Positions 25,692 through 42,657 of a stretch of 64,000 bases of DNA are shown in pieces (within the stretch, counting starts at the first letter, position 1; each line of letters opens with the position of its first letter). Made by a program: the position numbers and the translations under genes. This DNA is from Rostratula benghalensis (lineage: Eukaryota; Chordata; Aves; Charadriiformes; Rostratulidae). The DNA lies in contig VXAI01000046.1 in NCBI GenBank assembly GCA_013399305.1, positions 4,154,731 to 4,218,730 of the forward strand. The letters run 5' to 3'. Under the pieces are notes generated by a model. The model made no database searches and was not told where the DNA came from. It worked only from the letters and a program-made list of their open reading frames with translations.

Positions 25692-26044
25692 AGACATGAT
25701 GTCTTCTGGAAATGACTGTAAACCCCAGACATTGACCAAACCGGCACTTGGTGAAAAAGAAGCAATGGAATTGGTTGACAGGGTGTTTGGATTAAAGGTG
25801 TCTTGGATCAGGCCGCTCCCCAGCTACGATGACCAGAATTTCCACGTGCGTGTCTCCAGAAACAAAGCTGCGGCCGAAGGCGCTGACGAGTACGTCCTCA
25901 AAATCACCAATTCTGAAGACAGCCAGGAGCCTGACCTCATTGAAGTGCAGACCCAGGCCATGATGTTTCTCAGCGCTGAAGGCTTTCCTTCAGCTACACC
26001 TTATCTTACAAAAGATGGTAGCACCATGTCTCTGGAGTCAGGAG
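25692..26044 (+). CDS. HYKK: HYKK first coding exon
   Basis: Acceptor AG at 25690-25691, then AGAC and ATGATG. Encodes the N-lobe up to SLESGG. Coding starts at 25696. Confidence 0.85.
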
Positions 26045-29000
26045 GTGAGCATTTCCAAGCACTTTTACTGCCTTGCCATCACCCTCAGCTTGCTGTATGC
26101 CACGTAGATACACTGAAGGAAAACTCTAGGCTTATTTGTAAATATTAAAGGATATGTATCAGGTGACCTGTTTCTCTAGCCATACTAGTCCAGACTTAGA
26201 ACACTAGAAGCAAAGCAAGTCAAAGAGAGTAATAATTAACCATGGAAACACTTGGGAAATAACTTCAGTGTAACACATTGGAGACGTTCATCTGACCTGT
26301 CTGTGCACAAAAAAAGGGAAAAACAGGCCTCATTGACTAAATGGTGTTATAAATTATTTGCTTACAGAACTGTGTGAAATACAGTTCTAGCCCGTCTATG
26401 ATGCCAGAACAAACTGCTTGTACAGAGCTTGGAAGAAAGGCTGTGTTGATGTTTTGGTTGTATTTTCACTGTAACTTCCATACAAAAGGCCTGCCCATGC
26501 TGGTGCCTGTGGGCACTGTGCGGGGTCAATCCCAAGCACAAGGACAAGACATCCAGCATAGATTGCCAGCATGATAAGGTTTGCAAGTCATCCTACAGCA
26601 TCCTGGTAAATCAAATCTTTGAATGAAATCTGTTCTGTTGGCTACATCTGGTGACTTCTACACTGGGATAAACCTCTTTTGCCTCTTGCATGCACTAATA
26701 CTCAGTGGCGTGTATCAAAGTGACTGACTGCATCTCTCTTGGCTTGTTAGGTACTGGACCTGGGAACAAGAAGTACATGGTGAGGCTGCTGACTTACCTG
26801 CCAGGCGTGCCTGTAGCAAAAATTGCTACCAACGCGCAGATTCTCTACGAGGTCGGTAAGCTGGCAGCCAGCTTGGATAAGGCACTCTCAGAGGTGAGTT
26901 TTCCTTGCTCTTGACCTCACAAACTTCTTTCTCAAATAATTTCTCCTCTGTATTTCTTCTCGCGCTTGCCGTCCACTTTCCTGGTCTGCACAATACAGGT
27001 TGGTGAAGGGAGATGTCAGTTGAACTCATCTTTCAGGTGCCAACCCCTGAGCTGCCTGTTACTAAAGTGTTGCCCCAGGTCATGTCACCAGTTGGTGCTT
27101 ATGGCTTGGTCCTTTTGCAATGCAGGTTTGTGCCATGAACAGAGAGAGGATTTCTTTTTACTTAGGCAAAACTCACCTGTTTGGTGTTTCAGACCTGGCA
27201 AGTAAGGACAGTGAGTACCAGGCTGCCCAAATTGGAAGCGTAAAAAGCTTGTTTTGAAGCATTTTGAATAACACACGTCTGTCACAGCTGGCTAAGCTAT
27301 TATTTTGAATTTGTTTTGATTTGTTCTCCTGGTTGCTAGAGCTGTGAATGTTTAGCATTGGTATCAGTTAGTTCCTTCCCTACAACGCCAGCTGTGCTAC
27401 TGGACAGAGATTTGTGACACTTCTCTCATTTACAGCCCTTCCAGTCAAATAATCTTAATGCAAAGTCACAGTTCTCTCTTTACTTTGTAATTATACAGGA
27501 TAATAAAGCTGATGAATCATCCAGTAATTAAGTTTGATACATAAAAGAACTCTTGCGTTATTTATTGCCTTTCATGAACCTTTCTTTCTCAATGTTCTGG
27601 CTACTGCCTTCAGACAGGTATGAGAGATGAACTGCCAGCTCTACTAACCGTGTTCTTCAATTCCAAGAGCATTGTTCAGTTGGGGAAGGTTATTTACCCT
27701 TGCTTTCCAACACTGGTCGTGCTTCTATAATGCCATTAAGAGAATTTATAAAGACCAGCTGATCCTAAAATACGCCTGTGACTTGTCCTGTCAGGGAGGA
27801 AATGGTTGATGAGAATGCAAATTTTGATGAAATAGGCTCTGTGCCTGTAACATGTGGATTGTCATCTACTGAGGTTTGGCGCTTAAAAGAAAGACAATTG
27901 CAGTCATTACTGTCAAAACTTCAAAGTACCATTGACACCAACGAGAATACCTAAGGTAGGAAGTTTTCTGATGGCAGATCAGAAGATACAGCCCATCTTT
28001 TCTGGCCAGTTGATTGACTTTGTGCATTTGATAGCAAAGCAATGTGCCGTGCTTTTTGTGCACAAAGTAGCATTCCCCTGCTGCTGCTTTGGAGTCTCCT
28101 GCTCGGATGTGCCTCACATCCTCTGAATGGAACCAAGTTACATTTATGGCAGCAAAGTCACTGTCTATGGCTTTACAGCAGCAAGGGCTCTTGTCATCTT
28201 ATTGCCCTTCACCCAGGTACCTATTTACAGCTTGCTGGAATACCTGATCTGTGCTCAAAGATGGCGGGGGCTGCTCACCAGCTGGCGTTCTCCCTGCCAG
28301 TGTGGTGCTCGACACAGTGCTGGGGACCATGTAGTGTCATTTGTGCTTTAGGCTCCATCTTGTTGCTGACTTTTTCATACCTGGTTCCAGTTTTGACTAT
28401 CATTTAGCTGTCTTTCAGAGCCTTGATTACAAGCATGGGTTTCTTGCTAAGAGGAAGCCAGATACTTCTGTGGGAAGGTTTTTTTATCTGCCCTGTGCAC
28501 TGGTAGAATCTGGCCCACAAGCCACCTTAGTGAGCACGAGAGAATTCAAGGCTAAGTGTGGTGTGCAGTGGGAGAAATGCTTTTCCTCTCTGAATGTCAC
28601 TTTCCAAACTGCCTTTTTCACCTGGTAGTGAGACACTAAGGACCTTGTTTAAAACTTTAGGCTACCTGGATGTGCAGAGGAAAATTTTGATAAGAATAAA
28701 GCTCACAGTACTTCTGTCCTCAGGGTTTTTCATGTACCATATGATCCTAAGGCTTAACCCCTGAAGCTGCAATGCAGGAAGTGTGCCTGTTCCCAGTCTC
28801 TCCTGCTCTGAGAGCTTTCTGTAGCTCTGCAGCCCAGTCTGTGCCAGTGGGGCACTCTGGAAAGACCTCAAGGGCCCTACATTATAGCAGGTTGCAGAAA
28901 TTCAGTATCAATTGTAAAGTATTCTTGTGATGAATGACTTAAGATAATCTTTTTACCTAAAGAATGGGGGGAAAAAAGTATTCAGGCTGTATGTAGATAT

Positions 29001-30567
29001 TAAGATGCTTGCCTTAATCATTCTTCAGGTTATTCTTTTACTTGTTGGTACAAAGCAGTAGTCAAAGTCATGGTGCTTTTCAGTGAGTCTCATTAGGAAC
29101 CTGCTAAAGTTAAAAGGGGCTTTGAATCCAGCCCTTTAGTCATAAAACCAGGACTTTTACTTATGGCCAATTTTACCTTGTTCTTTTTCCGAAGAAATTC
29201 CATCACCCGTCAGTAAAAAGTCTGCATCGAGGTCAGTTCATTTGGAACCTGGCAAACGTTCCCCTTCTAGATCAGTACATTTATGCCCTGGGCCAGAACA
29301 AACACCGTGAAGTTGTGGAACAAGTCATTGAGCAGTTTAAAGGGAAAGTAATACCCAAGCTGAGCAGTTTTCGAACCTGTGAGTATTTTCTTCTCATTGT
29401 AATTATGTTGAACTGAGACACTGAAACTTCTTACAGGAGTTTGCGTCTGTGGAGAAGGCAAAAAATAAAATAAATAATAAAAAGGTCTCCTTTATTTCTA
29501 GCTGGACATGTGCAAATACTGTGTTGAATGAGCACAACACAGAATCAGCCAGGGGGAATGTGCTGTCCAGAGCCAGGTTCAATTCTTGATCTCTCTGATG
29601 AGTTTGTTTCTGTTAAGGTGATAATTTCCATGCTGTTTTATCAGCTTAATAAGAATATATGGAGTCCACTGCTTCCTTTCATAAAGGCCCAAATAATTAT
29701 TTAATCACGTTTCTGGAATCCACCTCACGCATTGATGTTGATGATAACTTGGTAATTTGAAAGCTGCTCTTCTGTTGGGAAAGCATGGGGTCTGTCACAC
29801 GTACTACCAGCCCAGAATAAGATTTCAAACTCTCCCTCTATCTCCCTCCTCTCATCAGAGAGATCAAGTTGCTCTCTGGTCACCTGTTAATGGCGTGGAG
29901 GTTCTGAGGAAGCAGTAAGGTGAGGAAAGGCCATGCCTGGTGCTGAAGGAAACTGGAATGGTTTGGTAGTTGAGTGTTACTTTGAACTTCTGTGTTTCTT
30001 TTCAATGCTGTTTCACAGAGAAATAGGGAAAAAAAAAAAAAAAAAAAAGAAGTTTTGCTGTTCAGTAATTGCTAAATACTGTTTCTGTTTCTTCTGTGTT
30101 TAGGTATCAATCATGGAGATCTAAATGACCACAACATTCTAGTTGACTCCAGTTCTGCTTCCCTGGAGAATCCTCAGTACAGGGTGTCGGGCATCCTGGA
30201 TTTTGGCGATATGAGTTATGGGTATTATGTATTTGAAGTGGCAATAGCTGTCATGTACATGATGATTGAGAGCCCAGACCCGCTGAGCGTTGGAGGGCAT
30301 GTTCTGGCAGGGTTTGAAAGCGTGGTGCCCCTCACAGCAGAGGAGAGAGCTGCCCTCTTCCTCTTGGTGAGTGGGAGGTTTTCCCAGTCCCTGGTCATTG
30401 CAGCCCACACGGCTCTGCTGTACCCAGAGAACAAGGAGTACCTCATGATCACAGCCAAAACCGGCTGGAGGCACTTAATGACAATGTTTGAGGTGGGCCA
30501 AGACGCTGTGGAGAAGGCATGGTTTGAGACTGCCGCTGCGTACGCCCGCGGGGCCCCGTCCAGCTGA
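25696..30567 (+). CDS. HYKK: Hydroxylysine kinase (5-hydroxy-L-lysine kinase)
   Basis: HYKK (AGPHD1) phosphorylates 5-hydroxy-L-lysine using GTP, a cytosolic step in breakdown of collagen-derived hydroxylysine. Four exons join in frame: 25696-26044, 26751-26893, 29195-29378 and 30104-30567, giving 379 residues against 373 in human. The fold is an aminoglycoside-phosphotransferase-like kinase: [10 protein letters not shown] near residue 42, the ATP-site lysine in EYVLKI (residue 69), the catalytic loop HGDLNDHN (229-236, base Asp231), and the metal-binding ILDFGD (Asp258) followed by [11 protein letters not shown]. The start was placed at the first of two adjacent ATGs because the following SSGN matches the human N-terminus (MSSGN). 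An alternative upstream start exists; see findings. The HYKK stop and the PSMA4 start codon are only 705 bases apart. Confidence 0.95.
26751..26893 (+). CDS. HYKK: HYKK second coding exon
   Basis: Encodes [20 protein letters not shown] and [18 protein letters not shown], the hinge and first helices of the C-lobe. Confidence 0.95.
29195..29378 (+). CDS. HYKK: HYKK third coding exon
   Basis: Encodes [20 protein letters not shown] and [17 protein letters not shown]. The acceptor (ttccgaag) is weak but the frame and the protein match demand it. Confidence 0.93.
30029..30048. repeat. Poly(A) run of 20
   Basis: Uninterrupted A20 in HYKK intron 3, just upstream of the last exon. No retroposed sequence is recognisable before it. 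Confidence 0.9.
30104..30567 (+). CDS. HYKK: HYKK last coding exon
   Basis: Carries the catalytic loop HGDLNDHN and [12 protein letters not shown], and ends at TGA 30565-30567. Confidence 0.96.
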
Positions 30568-30612
30568 TGGGTGGCTGCTGAGGTGCTCGCACGGTGACAC
30601 CTTACCCCTTCC

Positions 30613-30618
30613 AATAAA
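30613..30618 (+). promoter_or_regulatory. HYKK: HYKK polyadenylation signal
   Basis: AATAAA 45 bases after the HYKK stop, so the 3' UTR is probably under 100 bases. The sequence enters an assembly gap 26 bases later. Confidence 0.75.
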
Positions 30619-30644
30619 GGCGAGGCTGCCTGGCCCGGAGCGCG

Positions 30645-31133
30645 NNNNNNNNNNNNNNNNNNNNNNNNNNNNNNNNNNNNNNNNNNNNNNNNNNNNNNNN
30701 NNNNNNNNNNNNNNNNNNNNNNNNNNNNNNNNNNNNNNNNNNNNNNNNNNNNNNNNNNNNNNNNNNNNNNNNNNNNNNNNNNNNNNNNNNNNNNNNNNNN
30801 NNNNNNNNNNNNNNNNNNNNNNNNNNNNNNNNNNNNNNNNNNNNNNNNNNNNNNNNNNNNNNNNNNNNNNNNNNNNNNNNNNNNNNNNNNNNNNNNNNNN
30901 NNNNNNNNNNNNNNNNNNNNNNNNNNNNNNNNNNNNNNNNNNNNNNNNNNNNNNNNNNNNNNNNNNNNNNNNNNNNNNNNNNNNNNNNNNNNNNNNNNNN
31001 NNNNNNNNNNNNNNNNNNNNNNNNNNNNNNNNNNNNNNNNNNNNNNNNNNNNNNNNNNNNNNNNNNNNNNNNNNNNNNNNNNNNNNNNNNNNNNNNNNNN
31101 NNNNNNNNNNNNNNNNNNNNNNNNNNNNNNNNN
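30645..31133. other. Assembly gap (489 N)
   Basis: Flanked on both sides by very GC-rich DNA. It probably hides the PSMA4 promoter and non-coding first exon. Confidence 0.99.
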
Positions 31134-31234
31134 GGGAGGCGGCGGGGCCCTGGCCTTCCTCCGTGGCGGGGGTGACTCTGCAGTGCGGCCGCGGCCGGGC
31201 GGCGCTGGTTAACGTGCCTTGTGCTGTCTTGCAG

Positions 31235-31272
31235 GCCCCGTCCCCTCCTGCCCGTAGCGCGTCCCCGGCACG

Positions 31273-31275
<3 letters not shown>
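31235..31275 (+). CDS. PSMA4: PSMA4 exon with start codon
   Basis: Only the ATG at 31273-31275 is coding; the donor gtgag follows at once. The 5' boundary at 31235 is inferred from the acceptor. Confidence 0.8.
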
Positions 31276-36080
<4,805 letters not shown>

Positions 36081-36123
36081 AATATGAAATCAAGTGTTCT
36101 GTAGATAATATAAGACCTGCTTC

Positions 36124-36129
36124 AATAAA
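36124..36129 (+). promoter_or_regulatory. PSMA4: PSMA4 proximal polyadenylation signal
   Basis: AATAAA 43 bases after the stop. A second AATAAA at 36313-36318 could define a longer form. Confidence 0.7.
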
Positions 36130-38841
36130 AGATAGTCTGGATTTCTGTTTTGTAGAAGCCTACAAATCCGCCATGGAGGACCCAGAATTACTTTTGATGA
36201 ACCAGGTCGTTAATCATCATTCAGATAATTAGTTTACTGCTCCTTACATCGACCAATAATTGCTTTAATTCTCGAACACTCTATTTCTTTCATCTTCTAT
36301 TTTTTATTATGGAATAAAATTTAAGAAGAATAGTGATGGGTGTCTTTATTTCTTCAGTAATGCTTGGATATGCACAATTTTGAGGGATTTAATAACTTTA
36401 AATAATTCAAGTATATGCTAGTTGGTAAAGAACAAATACGGTGTTAGAACTGTTAGAATTTTGTGTGTATGTGTGGTCTTTCCTTTCCAAGTAGTGAAAA
36501 GGGCTCCTAAGTTTGAAAAAAACTATTTCACAAATAGAGAATTGAAGTGTGCTGGCATGCCAAGTGTTAACTTTGGCCTATTTAGTTCTGTAACAGGCTA
36601 AGACAAACTGATGGTCTTGCAAGCAGTAGTGTTTTAAACATGCCCTGTAGCAAATGTGTCGAGTTTATCATAGCCTTTCATAAGTGCATGTGTTTTCTAA
36701 GAAATTAATCATATGACACTAGCTATAGTCACACAAACTGGAAGGACGTTCTACAAAGGCCACGTGAAAACGTTAAGCTATCTCGTCAGAATGCAAACAG
36801 GTAAATTAAGCAGTGCATGATTTTTAGGCCATGTTGACTGTTTCACATTTTATCCTGAAAGGAAATTGAGGTGTTTTAGGATTGCTGATACTTCCCCAGA
36901 GAATTTGCTTTCCTTTTCTGATCAACAACAGTCTAGACAACTAAACAGTCCATCACTTGAGCAATCACAGTATTTGTGCGTGAACTAGAAATCACAGTAA
37001 TTTTTCTTCAGATTGTCCCTATACTGAATGCAAAGTAATACAGTTTTCAGATAAATTAATCTTCTGAAAAAAAAAGTTCATCTGGACTTAAGATCAGATA
37101 GAAACAAGTTACTGAAAATTATTTCGAGCCCTTCCAGTTACCAAAAGCAAACTGAAAAGCTCGCTCAAGTGACATGCTTTATTAAATGGGAGGCTTTACG
37201 TGCTGAATTTAAACTGTGACCCAGCCCCTTCGTGCTGACCCTGGATTATTTCTATTTTGTAGCACTTTGGTTTGTGTGATTTATTTATTTTACCCCAGAG
37301 GTTATCTGGTGTTTACAGGATTTAATATGACCGTTTGAAGAAGTGCAGTGAGTCTACACAGTGTTTAATTCTTAATCTATCCCAGACATTTTTGACTCAA
37401 AATGTCAACATGGTTAGAAATTACCCTTAGTCTCAGCAAACCCCATTTTTGAGCTCATTGCTGTAAAATTCACTGTTGAGAATGGAGGTTTCTGTGCTGC
37501 AGCTTGGGTAGATGTGCTGCGCCTGCTTTGGCATCTTGTGTATGGGCAGTGGTGTTGGGTGGTGTGGGTTCTGTGCAGGCTGCAGGACCTGTTTATTCAT
37601 TTACCAAGTCCCAGCGCAGGCCAATTGCTTTAGTCTTTTGTCCTGAATTTAGAAGGAACTTTGTTAGTATTCAAATTTTATAGCTAATAAACAGTTAGAC
37701 TGAGTTTTATTTGCACCTCGTGCAAGAGTAGATCTTCCTAGTAATAACATAGGAATGATATTTCATGTAATGAGTCCTCAATAGTTGCAGACAACCGTGA
37801 TGGGTAAGGTTTAATCTCCATTACAAAGGATTGTTTGTACAAATACCTCAAGCTCTATTTTTATGTTGAAAAGTCAGTGCTCCATCTTCTTATTTTTTGA
37901 TACCACAATTGCAATATATGAGCATTTTTTGCAGATTCCTAGATTGCTGGTGGTGGTTACACAAGTGCTTGGTGTATGCCCTAAAAGCAGCAATGCAAAA
38001 ATGGGAGTTTTTTCTAACTTCTCAAAGATCACTTGAAACAAAACACGATAGACTTCAGCAATGCTTTCTGTCTGCTAGGAAACTGTTAGAGCATCTGAAT
38101 CTGGGTTCATCAATGTATATAAATCATGCAAGGCAATTTGTTTAGTGTACTAGTAGAAGTAGTAGATAGCTTAGGATGTAGATTTATTAAAATATTTTAT
38201 TCATAAATGCTTCTGTTTCTAACAAAGAGGGGATAACAAATGTATTTGAATCTTTGTTTAAAGAATTACCAAGAGCACTTCTTAGCCAAACACTGCATCA
38301 TCCTTTGCTGGTAAAGGAGAACATTTTAGATACTGTGAAAAACAAAAGTTACAATGAGTTAAATAATTTTTTATCTGTACTCCATTATGTATTAAAGCAC
38401 TGTGCTAAATTGTGTAGTTCCACTACATTTTTATAGATTATTTATTTATGGGTTTTGTTTACCCAAAGTAAAAGTATTGCAAATACTTTATGAGTGTTGT
38501 CCTTGGACAGTAATTACCCATCTAATCACCGTCTCTCCTGAGTGCCATTTACAGCCCATCATGAGATGAGGCTCAGTTACCACTCTGGAGTAGGCGAGCA
38601 CCTCTAGCTTGCACTCATAGTCAGGACAGCAGTAAAGTTCTGCTCAACTACATTTAATTTCTGGTTCCTTTTCTGCATTTGAACCTAAGACAGTAAGCAA
38701 ATGCTGGAGATCTTTTTTATCAACTAGAATCTTTCTGGGACATCCTTACACTAATGAAGGTTCCTTACCTTTTTTTCCTAGAAATAGAGCAGCGTTTGGC
38801 TGCATAGGCCTATTGTGTTGGTTCTGGCTTTGTGTGTTTTT

Positions 38842-38862
38842 AAATAAATAAATAAATAAATC
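38842..38862. repeat. (TAAA)n microsatellite
   Basis: About five units of TAAA in the intergenic stretch. Confidence 0.85.
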
Positions 38863-39744
38863 ACCGATATCTGTGCCTTTACTGGGAGTGATTTGGGGAT
38901 AAGTCATAAGAACAGAAAAATGATTTAGGCAATACATTTGAGTTGCCTTTGCTAATCAAAATGATCTTCCTGTTCTTTGTGTGTTATGTTGCGGGTTTTT
39001 TTGTTTTTGTTTTTCTTGGTGTACGTAGTATTTACGTAGAGTTTACAGTATATTACATAAGTATTTCAAATATTTAGCTGTTGCTGTGGATTAAACGTTA
39101 TTTTAACAGCAGAACTTCCTGTGCTGCTGTGGAAGGTGACAGATTTTTCAAATTAGGTATAAGTATTTCCTTGAGAATGTTTGCATAATATGATGTTAGT
39201 AAACTTAAAGACCAGATAGTTTAGAACTCACTCCAGTGCATGGTAGAAGTTGTTAGGGCAAGTATTCACAAATAGATTGTCCTAATAAATTGTGATGTGG
39301 TTTGTTATTCTAAGTAGTTTAAGAGATAATTAAACTACTGCTTCTCCAATAATACCTGTGCTGTCTCTTGCATCTGTCATTGTTTAAAAAAAAAAAGTTA
39401 GCTTGTTTTCTAGATGGCTGTGTTTTTTTCAAATAAAGTCAAATTAACTTCTAAACCTGCTTCTTATGAGACTTCCTGTCTTGTGCACTGGAAGACAGAA
39501 GATTCCTTTAGGTATGTGTCCTTATTCACCCCAGTATAACTTCTCAGAGTTATAAAAGCACTCAAACGTCTGCCTCTGTTTTGTTATGGATTCCAAAGGT
39601 AGCAATTTATTCTTTCTGTTCATAATCTTAAAATTAGGGATAATACTTCTCCACCATGTTGTGAGAACAAATATATTAATAATTACAAGGCATTCATGTT
39701 AGTGGTTTTAGAGGCCACAGAACTGTATGTGATACATACAGCAT

Positions 39745-39783
39745 CATAGATAAAAGCTAAGCTACACATAGATAAAAGCTAAG
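39745..39783. repeat. 17-bp direct repeat
   Basis: CATAGATAAAAGCTAAG occurs at 39745-39761 and again at 39767-39783, with a 5-base spacer. Confidence 0.85.
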
Positions 39784-42352
39784 TGTATAAGATGTACACG
39801 TCCAAGAATTCAATACACTCAGGTACTTAATACACAAGAGAATTGACGTAGCTTCAAACTAGATGAGATTCTAGGACTTTCTTAAATGTCATTCATTTTC
39901 ATTAAAGAATATTTTCCATTAGTTTTTCTGTAGTAAAAGCTGTCCTCATTTTCAAGTTTTAATTGCAGTCATTTCTATTACACTGCTTATATAGCTCTTC
40001 ACTTTAATAGGGAGAAAATTCAGCTTCACAAAAATTCTTTTAGAATATTTCTCATTTTACAAAGAGAACTGAGCAGCCTGCTATTTTTATCTGTGATTAA
40101 TTTGGCATTTGGCTTTCCAGTTAAAGTACTCTTCAGTGCACAATAAAAGCTGCCATCAGCCAATTTACTGGAGATCCTCAGAACACACTTTAGTGGGGAC
40201 CTCCAGATGTCAGGTCCTACCGAGAAAGACCCTTTGAAGGATAGCAGACATTACTCATGTAATTGTTTAGGCTTTCACATAATGATAACACACTTAGTAT
40301 GCTGCTGTTCATGTTAACATTTTAGTCCAAGTTCAAAGCAGCAGGAAAAAAATGGTGTTTTATTTGTAAAAATGTATTTTATTTATAACTGCTATTTTCT
40401 AAAACAGTAATAATACAACATAAACAATGTGCGCCAGATGATGCTACATAAAATATTTAGCAAAATGTTGGCCATGTAACATAGAAAGTTTAATCCTTTT
40501 ATACCTTCCAGCATCTGTTTTGCCTAGCTAGGACCCAGCTGCAAACCAATTCAGAGTTATGTAATAAAACCCGTTTGCTGTCCTGCACATCCAAGTGGCA
40601 GCTATGTTTAATGCTGTTAACTAGACCTTATGCCTCTAAAATGCATTTACTGCAATGCACATACACTGCTAACAGAAATACAGATTTTACATGATAACCT
40701 GACATTAGGAACACCAGGTGCAGTGCGGTGGTGGACCAGTTGTCATCAGAAACCTAGAGATTTGCAATTTTAGTAGAAGCATTGCCTAGTAGTTTTTGGA
40801 GCACTCGGCAAACATTAGAACTCCAGTGCATCACATAAGAATAAAATAGAATAAAATTGTGCCATGCTTTGGGCTAAAATATATTTTTATTTACTCTAAA
40901 ATGTTAGATTGTCCACCACATACACACTGAGCATTTCAAAATAAGAGTCACGCACTGCATGCTTTAACATACATGTTTTGATTGGGGGACGGGGGACATG
41001 CAGTATACAAATGGACTCCCGATCTATAAAATGACCATATTTACTGCTGAGCATTCAAATCAATACAACATGTCAGCAGCAGCACGCTGGAAGAAATTAC
41101 TACGTAGGCAGCCTTGTTTCAAATGGCTTGTACTGACTGCATTCTCTCTTGCACAGACAGGCACAACCTAAATATGGCTGCAGGAAAAGAGAATATAGAA
41201 AAACACGAATTTAAATATAAAGAAAGGGATTGTAATGCTTAAGTACTCTGTTATGGTCATTGAAAAGATTAATGATTTACACAGATCCACTGTTTTTCTG
41301 TGAAATGAACACGACATAAAAGAATTTTGATAATTGACAATGTGCTTAATGAAATTACTACTTTGGGTAATGCTCGTTTCAGGAAGGTACAGAATTGCTT
41401 AAATTATTTGAATTGAATAAGGTCTATTTTTCTGGGGGATATTTTATCTAGCACTTCTCATGTAGCAGCTGATGAACATTGTGTAAAGCCATTTAGCCCT
41501 TCTTTCCAAATCTTTTATCTCTCTAAAAATCTTAAATGTTACCTTAAATGTAAATAATGCATTAATGCCAGCTGCTTCTACTTTCCCTGGCAATGTGTAC
41601 ACTGCACATTGCCATTAGGATGGTTTAGAAAAAAAACACTAATTATGTTTCTCAGTGCATTTAAAGTTGTCTACCAGAACAGCTTTTTATTTACCTGATG
41701 AAAAAAAAGAAAGGTTTTTGTAGAGAGCATTCATTATGTATATGTATGTTATACATACATATAATATACATAAATATGGGAATATCCTACATCTTTTTAG
41801 CTTGCATTAGTTTATCTATTTTTGATTAAAAGTTCCAAACATTCTGATTTAGAAACTTTGGAAAAAAAGCCAAACAACAACCTACAGAGTGTTTCATATG
41901 GAATTGAAGTTAAAAATTAGTTTAAGGTTTTCCTTTTCACTAAAATCCACTTGAGCATATACCCTCCCCAAAACGTGGTTTAAAAAGAAAATCACATTGC
42001 CTCAGGTGGATTGACTGTCATCATTTAAGGTTTATGCCCTCCGCGGAGGCCCGGCCGGCCTCACCGGGGAGGCAGGGGCGCCGGCCCAGCTCCCGCCTAC
42101 CTGGGCAGCACCTGCGCCTCTGGAGGAGCGGTGTGTGGCACCGTGGAAATGGCGGGACGGTGCCCGAGGAGTGCCCCCGGGCACGGCGCTGGGTGGGCCG
42201 GCTACAGCTTCATCTCCGAGGAAGCTTCTGTTTCCCTCAGGGGGACCCTCTCCGGCCAACCCTGAGGGGGAAGGCGACGGCCGTTACCCGTCCGAAGCCG
42301 ATGATCCGGGCGCCGCCGCCGGGCAGAACGTCCCGGTACGAAGTGCTTCCCC

Positions 42353-42401
42353 NNNNNNNNNNNNNNNNNNNNNNNNNNNNNNNNNNNNNNNNNNNNNNNN
42401 N
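42353..42401. other. Assembly gap (49 N)
   Basis: A run of N within the CHRNA5 CpG island, about 140 bases upstream of the start codon, probably in the 5' UTR or core promoter. Confidence 0.99.
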
Positions 42402-42539
42402 CGGTTCCCGCCGCGCGCGCTCCGCTCCCCCCTCCTCGCGCCCCCTCACGGCTGCCCGGCGGGGCGTGGCCAGCGCTGCCCGGTCCCTGCGCCCCGTCCG
42501 CGCCGCGGGGCTCAGGCAGCTGGGGGCTGTGCCCCAGCC

Positions 42540-42657
42540 ATGGCCGAGTTCCGAGCCTGGCAGCGCTGTGGCTGCCCCTTCCTCCTCCTCACCTGCCTCT
42601 TCGCGCCCTTTCTCGGCCAGCCCCGAGCCGGCTCCAACGTCCGTGCCCCTTATGCGG
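42540..42657 (+). CDS. CHRNA5: CHRNA5 exon 1 (signal peptide)
   Basis: Encodes [10 protein letters not shown] followed by the hydrophobic [14 protein letters not shown] core and a likely cleavage zone around GQPRAGS. The donor is gtaagg. Confidence 0.88.

Larger units (their letters stand above)
36320..42020. other. PSMA4-CHRNA5 intergenic DNA
   Basis: About 5.7 kb of AT-rich sequence with no supported gene. It contains a (TAAA)n tract at 38842-38862, a 17-bp direct repeat (39745-39761 and 39767-39783) and an AT-rich palindrome at 41739-41763. In human, the DNA upstream of CHRNA5 holds variants and enhancer-like sites that affect CHRNA5 expression; any equivalent here is conjecture. Confidence 0.6.

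Noticed and set aside
30029..30048. A20 run considered as the tail of a processed pseudogene or SINE
   Set aside because: No recognisable gene or SINE sequence precedes it and no flanking target duplication was seen.
36130..36240. Possible extra exon after the PSMA4 stop (ttttgtag followed by an open stretch)
   Set aside because: PSMA4 is already complete at 261 codons with a normal stop and a poly(A) signal before this point.
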